64,000 bases of DNA from Verrucomicrobiota bacterium. Its GTDB lineage: Bacteria; Verrucomicrobiota; Verrucomicrobiia; Opitutales; Opitutaceae. This document shows positions 1-8,871 of the stretch, piece by piece; position 1 is the stretch's first letter, and every line of letters starts with the position of its first letter. The notes beneath the pieces are model-generated. The model saw nothing but the letters and a program-made list of their open reading frames with translations, had not been told where the DNA came from and searched no databases. Position numbers and translations under genes: made by a program. The stretch covers positions 22,915 through 86,914 of the forward strand of contig JAEWQP010000031.1 in the NCBI GenBank assembly GCA_023399155.1, in the 5' to 3' direction.

Positions 1-194
1 GCCAGATCGCCGTAGTGCAGGAAGAGTCGCACGCCGTTCACGTGCGGGTCGCGATAGAGATGGTCAATTCGGCTCGTGTTGAACGTGGAGGCACGACGGA
101 TCACGCCGTGCACCTCATAGCCTTTCGCCAGCAGAAGTTCGGCCAGGTAGGAACCGTCCTGTCCGGTGATCCCGGTGATCAGGGCTCGTTTCAT
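1..194 (-). CDS. gmd: GDP-mannose 4,6-dehydratase, 5' end only
   Basis: Only the first 64 codons lie in the window; the rest runs off the left edge. Reading leftward from the ATG at 194, the protein opens MKRALITGITGQDGSYLAE, the Rossmann NAD(P)-binding loop typical of GDP-mannose 4,6-dehydratase, and continues with VIRRASTFNTSRIDHLY, a stretch characteristic of Gmd rather than of general epimerases. Known role of the family: conversion of GDP-D-mannose to GDP-4-keto-6-deoxymannose, precursor of fucose or rhamnose in surface polysaccharide, in the cytoplasm. A paralogue lies about 500 bp upstream on the same strand (692-1672), suggesting a two-step nucleotide-sugar pathway. The catalytic residues are outside the window, so activity cannot be judged. 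Confidence 0.88.
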   Translation of the reverse strand, partial: MKRALITGITGQDGSYLAELLLAKGYEVHGVIRRASTFNTSRIDHLYRDPHVNGVRLFLHYGDL

Positions 195-691
195 TCCGGA
201 AATACCCGCCGAACCAGCCGCCAGCGCCAAGCCGAAAGCAGGGTTGCGGTGCGGCGGCTGTGGCAGACTGACACGTGCGCGACACCGATCCAGGCGCAGT
301 GTGACGTGCTGGGGCGTCCACATGATTGATGCGCGACGCCCCGCCGCGATCACTGACAGGAACCGGCGCGCCTAAGAACCCCAAGAAGGGCAGTTGGGCA
401 CAGCGATCACGGAGGATAGAGCCGAGGGCATGGGGAGTTGCCGAGGAATCGGCCGCTTCAGTTCATCACCTCGTGGGTGAACCGGTGAAGGCGTGATCCT
501 GATTCTGCAAAAACCGCTCTGTAGCTTCATGATCGTCCTCTGCCTGCCATGCCAAAGCCTCGACGGAGGCTGGTGCCCTCTGTGACCTGGTTGAAGTAAA
601 GAAACCAGGATGAAACCAGGGCAGGCCGGAGGCCGCGCCTCCATGGGTTCGAAGTGGTATTGGGACGGACCGGGAACTGGTCGGGCAGAAC
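195..691. repeat. gene-free spacer with dispersed-repeat copies
   Basis: This 497-bp spacer holds no credible gene. Roughly 446-503 is, on the minus strand, a diverged copy of the element also seen at about 24972-25029 (core GATCACGCCTTC, then CCACGAGGTGAT, then TGAAGCG). Around 622-641 is a weak match to the GGCCGGAGGCC-type palindromic repeat found elsewhere in the window. The upstream region and any promoter for gmd must lie in 195-300, but I see no clear -35/-10 pair. Confidence 0.5.
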
Positions 692-1672
692 CTACTGTCC
701 GATTGTATCCAACTCGTGGGTGACCAAGCGGGCGATCATCTCGTCGAATGGCACCGTGTTCTCCCAGCCGAGCAGGCGTTTTGCCTTGGCCGGATTGCCG
801 CACGGCGCGACGGGTTCCACGTTCATGACCAGCTTTGCATCCTGCCGGACCTGGTCGTGCCAGTCCAGGTCAACAGCTTTGAAGGCCAGGTCCACGAGTT
901 CTTCGACGGTGTGCAGATGACCGGTCGCCAGCACGAAATCGTCCACCGGATCGCTCTGGAGCATCAGCCACAGGCCGCGCACGTAGTCCGGCGCCCAGCC
1001 CCAATCGCGGCGGCCGCTGAGGCTGCCGAGGACGAGCTCCTCCTGCAGCCCGCGTTTGATGCGTGCGGCGGCGCGCGCGATCTTCATCGTCACGAAGTTG
1101 CCGTTGCGACGCGGCGACTCGTGATTGTAGAGGATGGCCGAACAGGTCTGGAGCTTGTAGGCGATGCGGTAGATGCGCGCCATCTGCTGCGAGAATGCCT
1201 TGGCCGCGCCGTAGGGCGTGGTGGGATTGAGCGGGGTCAGCTCGTCCTGTGGCGAGTGGGGCGGCGAGCCGAACACTTCGCTGCTCGACGCGTAGAGGAA
1301 CTTCGGCGGCTCCGGCAGATCGCGAAGGATCTCGAGTAGCCGGAGGGTGGCCATGCCGATGCTGTCAACGGTCGCCTCGGGGAGATCCAGGCTGATGCGC
1401 GGGCTCGATTGCCCGGCGAGGTGGTAAAACTCCGTCGGCTTGGCGCGCGCGATGATCCGTCGTAGATGCGTCGCGTCTTCGAACGAGCCGTTGTGCAGAT
1501 GCAGGCGCTTGCCGAGAATCGCCGGGTTTGCGACCAGGTGCGCGATGTTGCTCTTCGCGAGTGCCTCCGGCCGGTGGACGAGACCATGGACTTCGTAGTC
1601 GTGTTCCAACAACAACTCGGCCAGATAGGAGCCATCCTGGCCCGTGATGCCGGTGATGAACGCGCGGGGCAT
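692..1672 (-). CDS. GDP-mannose 4,6-dehydratase-like NAD-dependent epimerase/dehydratase
   Basis: A 326-residue short-chain dehydrogenase/reductase of the extended type. Residues 7-18 (ITGITGQDGSYL) form the nucleotide-binding loop, almost identical to that of the neighbouring Gmd. The Ser of SSSEVFG and the Tyr/Lys of YGAAK (about residue 155) supply the SDR catalytic triad. YHLAGQSSP replaces the YNLAAQSHV of true Gmd, and the protein is slightly shorter than Gmd (about 350-370 residues). It may therefore be a GDP-6-deoxy-4-keto-mannose reductase (Rmd type) or a divergent dehydratase. Pairing with gmd supports GDP-D-rhamnose or a related deoxysugar, probably for lipopolysaccharide or exopolysaccharide; that substrate is an inference. 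Confidence 0.82.
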   Translation of the reverse strand: MPRAFITGITGQDGSYLAELLLEHDYEVHGLVHRPEALAKSNIAHLVANPAILGKRLHLHNGSFEDATHLRRIIARAKPTEFYHLAGQSSPRISLDLPEATVDSIGMATLRLLEILRDLPEPPKFLYASSSEVFGSPPHSPQDELTPLNPTTPYGAAKAFSQQMARIYRIAYKLQTCSAILYNHESPRRNGNFVTMKIARAAARIKRGLQEELVLGSLSGRRDWGWAPDYVRGLWLMLQSDPVDDFVLATGHLHTVEELVDLAFKAVDLDWHDQVRQDAKLVMNVEPVAPCGNPAKAKRLLGWENTVPFDEMIARLVTHELDTIGQ

Positions 1673-1922
1673 CCGTTCAGTAGCTCGGATCAGTCACCTG
1701 GCGCCAAGCAGAAAGGGTCGCCGCCGCTCAGGCGTGATGGCCGAGCTGCGCGGGTCGGCCCGCGCCGCGACGGCACAGGCTTGCGGGGGTGCAGCGTAAG
1801 CTCTGAAAACAGACGGCGAAACGCCGACCACAGTACCCTTGTGACTGTGATGCTCCGCCTATCCTACAGAACGCAACCGTTGCCTGAGTCGCCCCTGGGA
1901 AGCACGGGCCCGCGAACCCGAC

Positions 1923-3185
1923 TCACACATCCATTTCCCGCACGCGCTGGCCGGGTTTGATGCGGTCGCCGGGGTAGAGGATGACTTTCTCGCCTTCCGC
2001 GAGGCCGGAGAGAACTTCCACTTCGGTGCCGCTGGAGCGGCCGGCCTCGACAGGGACCTGGACGGCGCGACCGTCGCGGATGACGAGGGCCGCCCACGTC
2101 GAGCCGCGACGGAAGAGTGCCGAGGTGGGTACCTTGAGCGTGCGGTCGGTCTCCCAGACGACCACACGGGCCTCGACGCGAAAATTATCACCCAGCGAGG
2201 CGCGTTCCTCGAGCGGCGTGGTGATGTCGGCGACGACGTAAACCCGCTGTTCCTCCACGCCGAGGGCGGAGATCTTGGTGAACGCCGCGGGCTCCACCAG
2301 GCGCACGCGCGCGTCCAACGGCTCTTCGCCGCCCCATTGCTCGAGGATCACGCGCGCCCCCGGCTGAAGCGCGGCGCCATCACGCGAAAGGAGTTCGATG
2401 ACCACTTCGAGGTCGCTTGGGTCGCCAACCTCGAGAATCGGCGTTCCGGCGGAAACAGGGCGTTCGCTCTCCTGAAAGACGCGCAGGATACGCCCGGCTA
2501 CGGGCGACGTGAGCGTGACGGGTTGTTGGGCCGGAACGGGCGGCGTCGGCTGGCCTTCCAACGCGGCGGAGGCCGCGGGCGAGGTCGAACGAGGCGGCGG
2601 GCGAACTTCCGCGATCGGTGTGCTCTCCGCAACGAAAGCGGTGGAGGCCACGAGTTCGGCCTCCGCCGACCGCAACTGTCCTTCCGCCACCACGACATCG
2701 CGCGCGGCATTCGTTTCACGGAGCCGTGCCGCATCCAACTCCTGCGGCGAGACCGTTCCGTCGCGAAGCATGTTCTCGACACGCGCGCGCTCGGTGCCCG
2801 CGAGTTCGAGCGCGGCCCGGGCTTTCTCGAGCGCGGCTCCCGCGGCGTCACGTCGCGCCTCGGCCAGCGCACGGCTTCGCAGGTCCAGGGGTGAGGCCGC
2901 CATCGGCTCGATCACCGCTACGACATCGCTGGCGCCGATCGCGGCACCCGGTTTGAACGGCACGCGTCGGAGTTGCCCGTTCACCGGCGACGCGATGACG
3001 TAGCGCTGCCGTATCCGGGTCTTCCCCTCCTCGCTGACTGTGGACTGCAGAGGCCCGTACGCCGCCTCGGCGGTTTCCACCTGCGCCGGTCGGGGCCGCA
3101 GCCCAAAGCCGAGGGCGACGATCAGCGCGAGGGCGAGGATCCAGGGAATCCAACGGCGTCGTTTGGTGCGAGCAGGTGTCGGCAT
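1923..3185 (-). CDS. HlyD/MacA-type efflux periplasmic adaptor subunit
   Basis: A 420-residue adaptor with an N-terminal membrane anchor (residues about 12-30, WIPWILALALIVALGFGL), then a barrel-sandwich hybrid start (GPLQSTVSEEGKTRIRQRYV), an alpha-helical hairpin rich in Ala/Glu/Arg (about 110-190), and C-terminal beta-barrel segments. The helical hairpin is followed by a Pro/Thr-rich linker (about 195-220). Adaptors of this family bridge an inner-membrane transporter to an outer-membrane channel. It is the third gene of a minus-strand set: ATPase (6604-7326), FtsX-like permease (3858-6224), then this adaptor. A 672-bp repeat cluster separates it from the permease, which is unusual for an operon. 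The exported substrate is unknown and no outer-membrane TolC gene is adjacent. Confidence 0.88.
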   Translation of the reverse strand: MPTPARTKRRRWIPWILALALIVALGFGLRPRPAQVETAEAAYGPLQSTVSEEGKTRIRQRYVIASPVNGQLRRVPFKPGAAIGASDVVAVIEPMAASPLDLRSRALAEARRDAAGAALEKARAALELAGTERARVENMLRDGTVSPQELDAARLRETNAARDVVVAEGQLRSAEAELVASTAFVAESTPIAEVRPPPRSTSPAASAALEGQPTPPVPAQQPVTLTSPVAGRILRVFQESERPVSAGTPILEVGDPSDLEVVIELLSRDGAALQPGARVILEQWGGEEPLDARVRLVEPAAFTKISALGVEEQRVYVVADITTPLEERASLGDNFRVEARVVVWETDRTLKVPTSALFRRGSTWAALVIRDGRAVQVPVEAGRSSGTEVEVLSGLAEGEKVILYPGDRIKPGQRVREMDV

Positions 3186-3857
3186 GGAAGGGCGCGAGTG
3201 GGCGAGATGGGTCGGAATCCAGAGCTTGAACCACCTCGCGCTTTTTGCCGAACAGCAAAAACGCTGAGGGCACAGAGAGCACGGAGAAAGCGGGAATCAA
3301 AGGTCGGAAGTCAGCGCCTGACGAGGAACCACGGAGGACACAGAGGGCACAGAGAGCGGAAGCGAATCCTTTCAAGTAGGGCGAGGCCTCCGGCCGAGCC
3401 GCGCGCACCGTGGGCCGGGGTGTCCGCCCGAGCCATCGACCGATAGAAATCATTGCCGCAAGAAGGCGCAGAAGGCGCAAGATTCCCGAACGGAGATCGA
3501 AGCGACGGGTTTGGGAACGACGCGCGAATGTCATCGAGATTCGCGCCGCGGATCTCGAGTGGCCGAAGTCAGAAATCTGACGGGCGGGAGTTGAACGCTT
3601 CGCCGCGAACGAACCACGTCGGGCATTTTGGCGCTCGCCAGAAACGTTGAGGCACAGAGCAGACCGAGGCATGCAGGGAAAGAGGCGGAGAACTGACAAG
3701 TACCGGGCGGCGAATCTCGGAAATCATGGCCGCAAAGAGACGCAGAAGGCGCAAAGAAATGCCCGGGATCGTTTTTGCGCCCTTTGTGCCTCTTTGCGGC
3801 TCATCCTCCATTTCTCTGTGCTCTCTGTGTCCTCTGTGGTTCAAGACGGCTTGCTTT
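3186..3857. repeat. intra-operon cluster of dispersed repeats
   Basis: A 672-bp spacer without a credible gene. It contains CTCTGTG-family copies (about 3262-3290, 3330-3360 and, inverted, 3813-3845), one copy of the GTAGGGCGAGGCC repeat (3376-3401), and three copies of a GCCGCAAAGAGACGCAGAAG family (about 3451-3480, 3727-3757 and, inverted, 3769-3800). The last two face each other around a 15-nt spacer and could form a roughly 30-bp imperfect hairpin. Short open frames here, such as those reading NHRGHREHRE, are translations of the repeat and not genes. Confidence 0.75.
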
Positions 3858-6224
3858 TCACTCAGGCGCCTTCAGCGCGGCGATAAGATCGAGCTGGTGC
3901 AGCTTGCGCAGCACGACGAGCGCGGAGAGCGCGGAGGCGATCACGACCACTAAGATCGCGAACGAATAGGTGTACGAAGTGAATACAAGGGGCAGACGCA
4001 CGGTCTCCGTGTTCACCGACGAAATGATCACCGTGGCCAGGCCCGTGCCGAGCGCGAGTCCCAGCGGCACGGCGATCACGGCGAGTATCAGGAGTTCGAT
4101 GACGATGACCGCGCCGACTTCCGCTTGGGTCATGCCGACCACGCGCAGCGTTGCCAGCTCCCGTGCCCGCTCGGCCAGCGAGATGCGCGCGTTGTTGTAG
4201 ATGACGCCGAACGCCACGATGATCGCAAAGGTCGCATAGATCGTCTGGATCAACCCCATGCTCTGCGCCGTGGTTTCGCGGAAGCTTTTCCGCATCGACT
4301 CCTTGATCGCCACGGTGCTGACGCGCGGGATTTCCTTCAGCGCGGCGAGAAACTCCGGCCGGTGCGCGGCATCGAGCGTGATGCTGGCGCCCGTGATGAC
4401 ATCGCCCTCGCCGAGAAAGCGGTTGATGGCACGGATCTCCATGTACGCGGCGATGCCCGTGAAATCCTCGGCCAGCGCGACAAGTGGGACCGGCTTAACC
4501 GGGCGCTTACCCTCGAGCGCTTCAAGCACGAGCATGTCACCGATGCTCGCACCGAGCACCTCGGCGAGCTTGGCCGAGACGATCAGGCCGTCGGTCGGCG
4601 GTGGGATTTCGCGGCCGGAGGCATCGATCGCACGGCTGTGAATGCCCCCGCTCACGAGGCTGCGCAGGCCGATCTGGCGCGAGCGTCCGCCGTAGTGGAT
4701 ACGCACCGCCGCCATGCGGCTGGGCTCGAGGCTGACCACGCCGGGGAGCCGCGCCAACTCGTGCGCCGTTCGCGCCGAGGACGGCTCCATCAGGCGAAGG
4801 TCGAGGTCCTGGCGCTGCACGACGTCCCATTTGAAGTCGAGGATCTCCGCGATCCCGGCCTTGAAGGTGTTGGGCAGCACGAGGAGGCCTGTCGCCAGCG
4901 CGAGGCCCGCGATCGTGAACAGCGCCTGGACGGGACGGCGCTCGAGGTTGCGCACGCTGATGCGGAACGAATGCGAGAAGAGCCGCGCGAGTCCGGTGCG
5001 CTCGATCCACGCCGGGCGAAAATCCGCCGGTGGCTCCGGGCGCATGGCCTCGGCCGGAGGAAGACGCGCCGCCTTGCGCACCGCGCCGAAGACGCCGGCT
5101 GTCATGGCGCCGAGACCCACCGCGAGCGCGATCGCCACCGAAGTCGCATCGAGGCGGAATACGAGCTCGGGGAAACGAAAGAACAGCTCGTACATCCCGA
5201 CGAGCTTGTGCCCGAGGGCGTACCCGCCGAGGACACCCAGCGTCAGGCCTGCGAAGACCATGACGAAGGCGAACTTCAGGTAGTGAACGACGATCTGCCG
5301 GTTCGTGAACCCAAACGCCTTGAGAATCGCGATCTGCTCGCGTTGGAGATTCAGCAGGCGCGAGAGGGCGGCATTGGTCATGAAGGCGGCGACGATCAGA
5401 AACACCGTCGGAAAACCGATCGAGAGGATGTTGAGCACGCGGATCTCGTCGGACACGCGGATGTGGGACGGGTGGTCCTTGCGGCCGTAGGCGCCGAGTC
5501 CGCCGTAGGGGCGCAGGAGCCGGTCGAGGTCCGCGATGACCGGCGCGGCGTCCGCACCCGGAGCCAGCGTGCAGGAGACGTGGTTGAACGCTCCATACAG
5601 GTTGAATGCGGTCGCCGCCTCCTTGTAGGGCATCCAGAAGATGCCGTACGTGCGGTTGTCCGGCAGCGCGGCGCCGGGCCTGGATTCGAAGATGTACTCG
5701 GGCGAGAGCACGATGCCGGCGATCCGGAAGGACTCGCGCCGGCCATAGAGGACCATCGTGAGCGTATCACCCGGCCCGAGACGGTTGGCCTCGGCGAACG
5801 CCTCGCCCACGAGGAGTTCCCCGCGCGAACCGGGGGAGAGCCATCGGCCGCGCCGAAGGAACAGCTGATTAAGCGCGGGCGGACCGAAGTCGGGCAGCGA
5901 CCGGACGAGTCCGCTCGCGGGCTCGCCCAGACCGGGCAGGTCAAGCGTGACGGGGGCCGCGAGGTCGGTCTGGACCGAGGCGACTCCGGGAATCTCCGCG
6001 ATCCGCGTCGCCAGGTGATTGGGCGCCCGCTTGAGAGAGGCGAAGACCTCGGCAAAGCGGTTGGACTGGTAGTAGTCGGCGCGGGTCGTATCCAGCGAAT
6101 GGATCAGGCTGCGCGCCATGATCAACATCGTGAGTCCGCACGCCATCACCAGCGACACCGCCGCCGCCTGTCCCTTGAGGCGCTTCAGGTCACGGAGCAG
6201 CTTGCGGTCGAGGTGGGGAAGCAT
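3858..6224 (-). CDS. ABC transporter permease, FtsX/MacB-like, two repeats
   Basis: A 788-residue integral membrane protein. The first membrane helix (about 20-42, AAAVSLVMACGLTMLIMARS) is followed by a large periplasmic domain, a three-helix FtsX block (about 265-390), a helix at about 430-455, a second periplasmic domain, and a final three-helix FtsX block (about 650-785). The KAFGFTNRQI and RVVGMTQAEVG segments are the cytoplasmic coupling signatures of this family. This duplicated architecture is that of large permeases which pair with a MacB/LolD-type ATPase and move substrates within the periplasm rather than across the inner membrane. The ATPase gene lies upstream and the adaptor gene downstream. 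The substrate cannot be read from sequence. Confidence 0.88.
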   Translation of the reverse strand: MLPHLDRKLLRDLKRLKGQAAAVSLVMACGLTMLIMARSLIHSLDTTRADYYQSNRFAEVFASLKRAPNHLATRIAEIPGVASVQTDLAAPVTLDLPGLGEPASGLVRSLPDFGPPALNQLFLRRGRWLSPGSRGELLVGEAFAEANRLGPGDTLTMVLYGRRESFRIAGIVLSPEYIFESRPGAALPDNRTYGIFWMPYKEAATAFNLYGAFNHVSCTLAPGADAAPVIADLDRLLRPYGGLGAYGRKDHPSHIRVSDEIRVLNILSIGFPTVFLIVAAFMTNAALSRLLNLQREQIAILKAFGFTNRQIVVHYLKFAFVMVFAGLTLGVLGGYALGHKLVGMYELFFRFPELVFRLDATSVAIALAVGLGAMTAGVFGAVRKAARLPPAEAMRPEPPADFRPAWIERTGLARLFSHSFRISVRNLERRPVQALFTIAGLALATGLLVLPNTFKAGIAEILDFKWDVVQRQDLDLRLMEPSSARTAHELARLPGVVSLEPSRMAAVRIHYGGRSRQIGLRSLVSGGIHSRAIDASGREIPPPTDGLIVSAKLAEVLGASIGDMLVLEALEGKRPVKPVPLVALAEDFTGIAAYMEIRAINRFLGEGDVITGASITLDAAHRPEFLAALKEIPRVSTVAIKESMRKSFRETTAQSMGLIQTIYATFAIIVAFGVIYNNARISLAERARELATLRVVGMTQAEVGAVIVIELLILAVIAVPLGLALGTGLATVIISSVNTETVRLPLVFTSYTYSFAILVVVIASALSALVVLRKLHQLDLIAALKAPE

Positions 6225-6603
6225 GCGGGCGGTCCAGATTTCACCACAGAGGACACAGAGAGCACAGAGGACAGCCGGAGGAGAGATCGGAGGTCAGCGG
6301 CTGAAGGCAAGGAAGACGAGTGGTCAGGGACCGGACGGAAAAGCGACGCGGCGCGGTGGTTGGAGCTGTCCAGAAAGTGATAACTGATGCCTGAAAGCTG
6401 AGGGCTTCTCGCGATGGTAGCCCAGAGAACTCAGCGGGCGTGAAGTGAGCGATGGGGAAAAGGGCCGAAGGCCGGTTGCGAGGGTAGAGCGAGGCCACTG
6501 GCCGAGCCGTGGTCAGATGGATGCGGCTCGGCCAGAGGCCTCGCCCTACCTTGTCTTCTCTGTGCGCACTGTGTTCTCTGTGGTTCAAATCTGATCGCTC
6601 GTC
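6225..6603. repeat. spacer with CTCTGTG repeats and a facing GTAGGGCGAGGCC pair
   Basis: A 379-bp gene-free spacer between permease and ATPase. CTCTGTG-family tracts sit at both ends in opposite orientation (6241-6275 and about 6553-6590). Between them, 6484-6509 and 6524-6549 are two inverted 26-bp copies of the GTAGGGCGAGGCC repeat, differing at 2 of 26 positions and separated by 14 nt, so the transcript could fold into a long hairpin. This may attenuate expression of the permease relative to the ATPase; that is inference. Confidence 0.7.
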
Positions 6604-7326
6604 CTACCAGTTCAGCGTCGACGGCGCGGCGCGTTTTTCGTTGCGCCGCTCGCGCTGGACGCGGCCGTCGGCGAAGTGGATGACGCGGTCGGCCATGTCG
6701 GCCATCACCGCGTTGTGCGTGATGATGACCGTGAGCGCGCCGAGTTCACGGTTCACGCGCTCGACCGCCTCGAGCACGAGGATCCCCGTGCGCACGTCGA
6801 GCGCGCCGGTCGGCTCGTCGCAGAGCAGGACGGCCGGACGCTTGGCGATCGCGCGGGCGATGGCCACCCGCTGTTGTTCACCGCCCGAGAGCTGCGCGGG
6901 GAAATGGTCCATCCGCGGCGTGAGTCCGACCATATCGAGGGCCCGCTCGGCCGGGAGCGGATCGTGCGCGATCTCGGTGATCAGCGCCACGTTCTCGCGC
7001 GCCGTCAGGCTCGGGATCAGGTTGTAGAACTGAAAGACAAAACCCACGGCCTCGCGGCGATAGAGCGTGAGTTCCTCCTCGTCGGCATGGGTCAGATCCG
7101 TTCCGCGGTAGGCGAGGGTGCCAGACGTGGGTACATCGAGCCCGCCGAGTTGATTGAGCAGGGTCGTCTTTCCCGAGCCCGAAGGTCCGAGGAGCACGAC
7201 GAGTTCGCCCGCGTTCAGATCGAGATCCACTCCGGCCAGGGCGTGCACCTGCGTGGCGCCTTCGCCGTAGACCTTGGTCAGGCCGCGGACGCGAAAGATG
7301 GGCTCGGCAGCAGCAACGGGGGACAT
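6604..7326 (-). CDS. ABC transporter ATP-binding protein, MacB/LolD type
   Basis: A 240-residue nucleotide-binding subunit if translation starts at the ATG at 7326 (MSPVAAAEPIFRVRGL); an upstream in-frame start at 7383 exists but adds 19 unconserved residues. Visible motifs are Walker A GPSGSGKTT, the Q-loop FQFYN, the signature LSGGEQQR, Walker B VLLCDEPTG, the D-loop GALD and the switch His of ITHNA. The GxxxVxALxGVDLDL opening and the CDEPTGALD block are those of the MacB/LolD/FtsE group. It would energise the two-repeat permease encoded downstream on the same strand. The following gene is separated by repeats, so coupling is transcriptional at best. Confidence 0.92.
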   Translation of the reverse strand: MSPVAAAEPIFRVRGLTKVYGEGATQVHALAGVDLDLNAGELVVLLGPSGSGKTTLLNQLGGLDVPTSGTLAYRGTDLTHADEEELTLYRREAVGFVFQFYNLIPSLTARENVALITEIAHDPLPAERALDMVGLTPRMDHFPAQLSGGEQQRVAIARAIAKRPAVLLCDEPTGALDVRTGILVLEAVERVNRELGALTVIITHNAVMADMADRVIHFADGRVQRERRNEKRAAPSTLNW

Positions 7327-7659
7327 GCGGGTCCGAAGCGTAGAAGCCGGCGGGGTGGGCGCAAATCGAGAGCGCGTGGCCACGGCCGGTTCGGGGTCGG
7401 CGAGCTGTCAGCGATCAGCCACGCGACCAGCGATGAGCGACTAGGCGCCCGTGCTCGGTCCGAATGATGCGCTCGGCGCAGGTGCAGCTTCCGGTTCTGG
7501 CGCCACCCACAACCCGCCCCGACGCCTTTTCAGAAGACTCGTGCGCGGTTTTGCCCACGGAACGCTGACCGCAGCGAGCTGATCGCTCCCGACCCTTTCG
7601 AATCGGATTGCTACACGTGTCCTAATTTGATCCATCCGAGGTCTCACCCCCGATTTTCG
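7327..7659. other. divergent intergenic region, no gene seen
   Basis: This 333-bp stretch lies between the divergently transcribed ABC ATPase and DUF4861 genes and so should contain both promoters. I see no convincing -35/-10 pair. Around 7398-7440 are degenerate GCTGTCAGCGATCAGCC/GCGATGAGCGAC words, resembling the AGCTGA-type simple repeats at 40921-40985. Confidence 0.4.
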
Positions 7660-8871
7660 ATGAAAGCCACCCCGCTTCTCGCCCAAGCCTTGGTCCTGGT
7701 GTTTGTCGCGACGGCTGCGGTCGCCGCTTCCGGCGCCTCGCGTGCCACACTTCGTGTGACCAACCCGGATCCGTCCGGGGCGCGTCCGGCCGAAGTCATC
7801 GTAGTGCCCTTCGCCGACATTCGTCGGCAACTTCCCGACGTTCGCATGTATCACCTCGCGGTGAAGGACGCGAAAGGCGCCCTCGTCCCCGCGCAGGTGA
7901 CGAACTTCAACCCCGACGACCGGCGCGCGCTCTACGATGATCTCGTGGTTCAGCACGATTTTGCGGCGGGCGAGAAGGAAGTGGTCTTCACGTTGGAGTC
8001 AACCGAGGCGCCGGTACCGCCGTTTCCCGCGCTGGTCTCGGCCCGCCACGTGCCGGAACGGCTCGACGACTTTGCCTGGGAGAACGATCACGTGGGGCAT
8101 CGCGTGTATGGGCCCGCGCTGATGACCGCGGCCGCCGGTCCGACGACCCGCATGGTCAGCAGCGGGATCGACGTGTGGTCCAAACGCGTTCGCTACCCGA
8201 TCGTCGACCGGTGGTACACGAAAGGGCACGATGCCTATCACGTCGACACCGGCGAGGGCCAGGATCTCTACAGTGTGGGCACCACACGCGGTTGCGGCGG
8301 CACCGGCATCTGGGAGGGCGAGCGTCTCTGGGTCTCGCGCAACTGGCACACGCAGCGCGTCCTCGCCAACGGCCCGATCCGCGCGATCTTCGAACTCGGC
8401 TACGATACTTGGCAGGCCGGGCCTCGCTGGGTCACCGAGTCGAAGCGCTTCACCGTCGATGCCGGGAGAAACCTCGACGAGATCGTGAGTACATTTTCCA
8501 TCCAGCGCGACGCCGACGTCGTGGTGGCGATCGGCATCGGGAAGCCGAGCGACGCCAAGGTGGCCAAAGTCACGCGCGACGAGGCGACCCGCGTCCTTTC
8601 CGTCTGGCAGACCTACGAGAAAGGCGCCTCCTCTCTGGGTCTTGGCGTGGTGCTTTCTCCCGAGGTCGAGTTCGCCGGCTTCGCCGAGGATGCGCAGAAC
8701 TACCTGATCCTCGCCCGCGTGAAATCGGGCGTGCCCCTCCGCTACTTCGCGGGCGCCGGCTGGGATCGCAGCGGCGATTTCGCCGACGTCGCGGCGTGGG
8801 AGGCGTACCTTGGCGCCTTCGCCAAGCGTCTCCGTTCTCCGGTTACGTCTACCGTCGCAACGGCGCCGTAG
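7660..8871 (+). CDS. DUF4861 family secreted protein, pectin-utilisation associated
   Basis: A 403-residue protein starting at the ATG at 7660, chosen because it places a clean signal peptide first (MKATPLLAQALVLVFVATAA, cleavage probably after VAASGA); an earlier TTG at 7627 would bury it. The body is predicted to be beta-rich (for example TLRVTNPDPSGARPAEV, then FAAGEKEVVFTLES) and contains DSFAWENDHVGHRVYG-like and GxDVWSKRVRYPIVDRWY segments that I associate with DUF4861. Proteins of this family are commonly found beside GH105/GH28 and other rhamnogalacturonan genes; the catalytic role, if any, is not established to my knowledge. It lies 232 bp upstream of the GH105-GH28 gene on the same strand, consistent with co-use on pectin in the periplasm. 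Confidence 0.78.
   Translation: MKATPLLAQALVLVFVATAAVAASGASRATLRVTNPDPSGARPAEVIVVPFADIRRQLPDVRMYHLAVKDAKGALVPAQVTNFNPDDRRALYDDLVVQHDFAAGEKEVVFTLESTEAPVPPFPALVSARHVPERLDDFAWENDHVGHRVYGPALMTAAAGPTTRMVSSGIDVWSKRVRYPIVDRWYTKGHDAYHVDTGEGQDLYSVGTTRGCGGTGIWEGERLWVSRNWHTQRVLANGPIRAIFELGYDTWQAGPRWVTESKRFTVDAGRNLDEIVSTFSIQRDADVVVAIGIGKPSDAKVAKVTRDEATRVLSVWQTYEKGASSLGLGVVLSPEVEFAGFAEDAQNYLILARVKSGVPLRYFAGAGWDRSGDFADVAAWEAYLGAFAKRLRSPVTSTVATAP

Noticed and set aside
372..803. A 143-codon minus-strand frame before the epimerase 3' end.
   Set aside because: It overlaps the real epimerase gene and the dispersed repeat, and is similar to a frame over the other repeat copy at 24849-25083, so it is repeat-derived.
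3569..3844. Small open frames with NHRGHREHRE-type sequence in repeat regions (also near 6241 and 6500).
   Set aside because: They are translations of CTCTGTG repeats in several frames and have no independent support as proteins.
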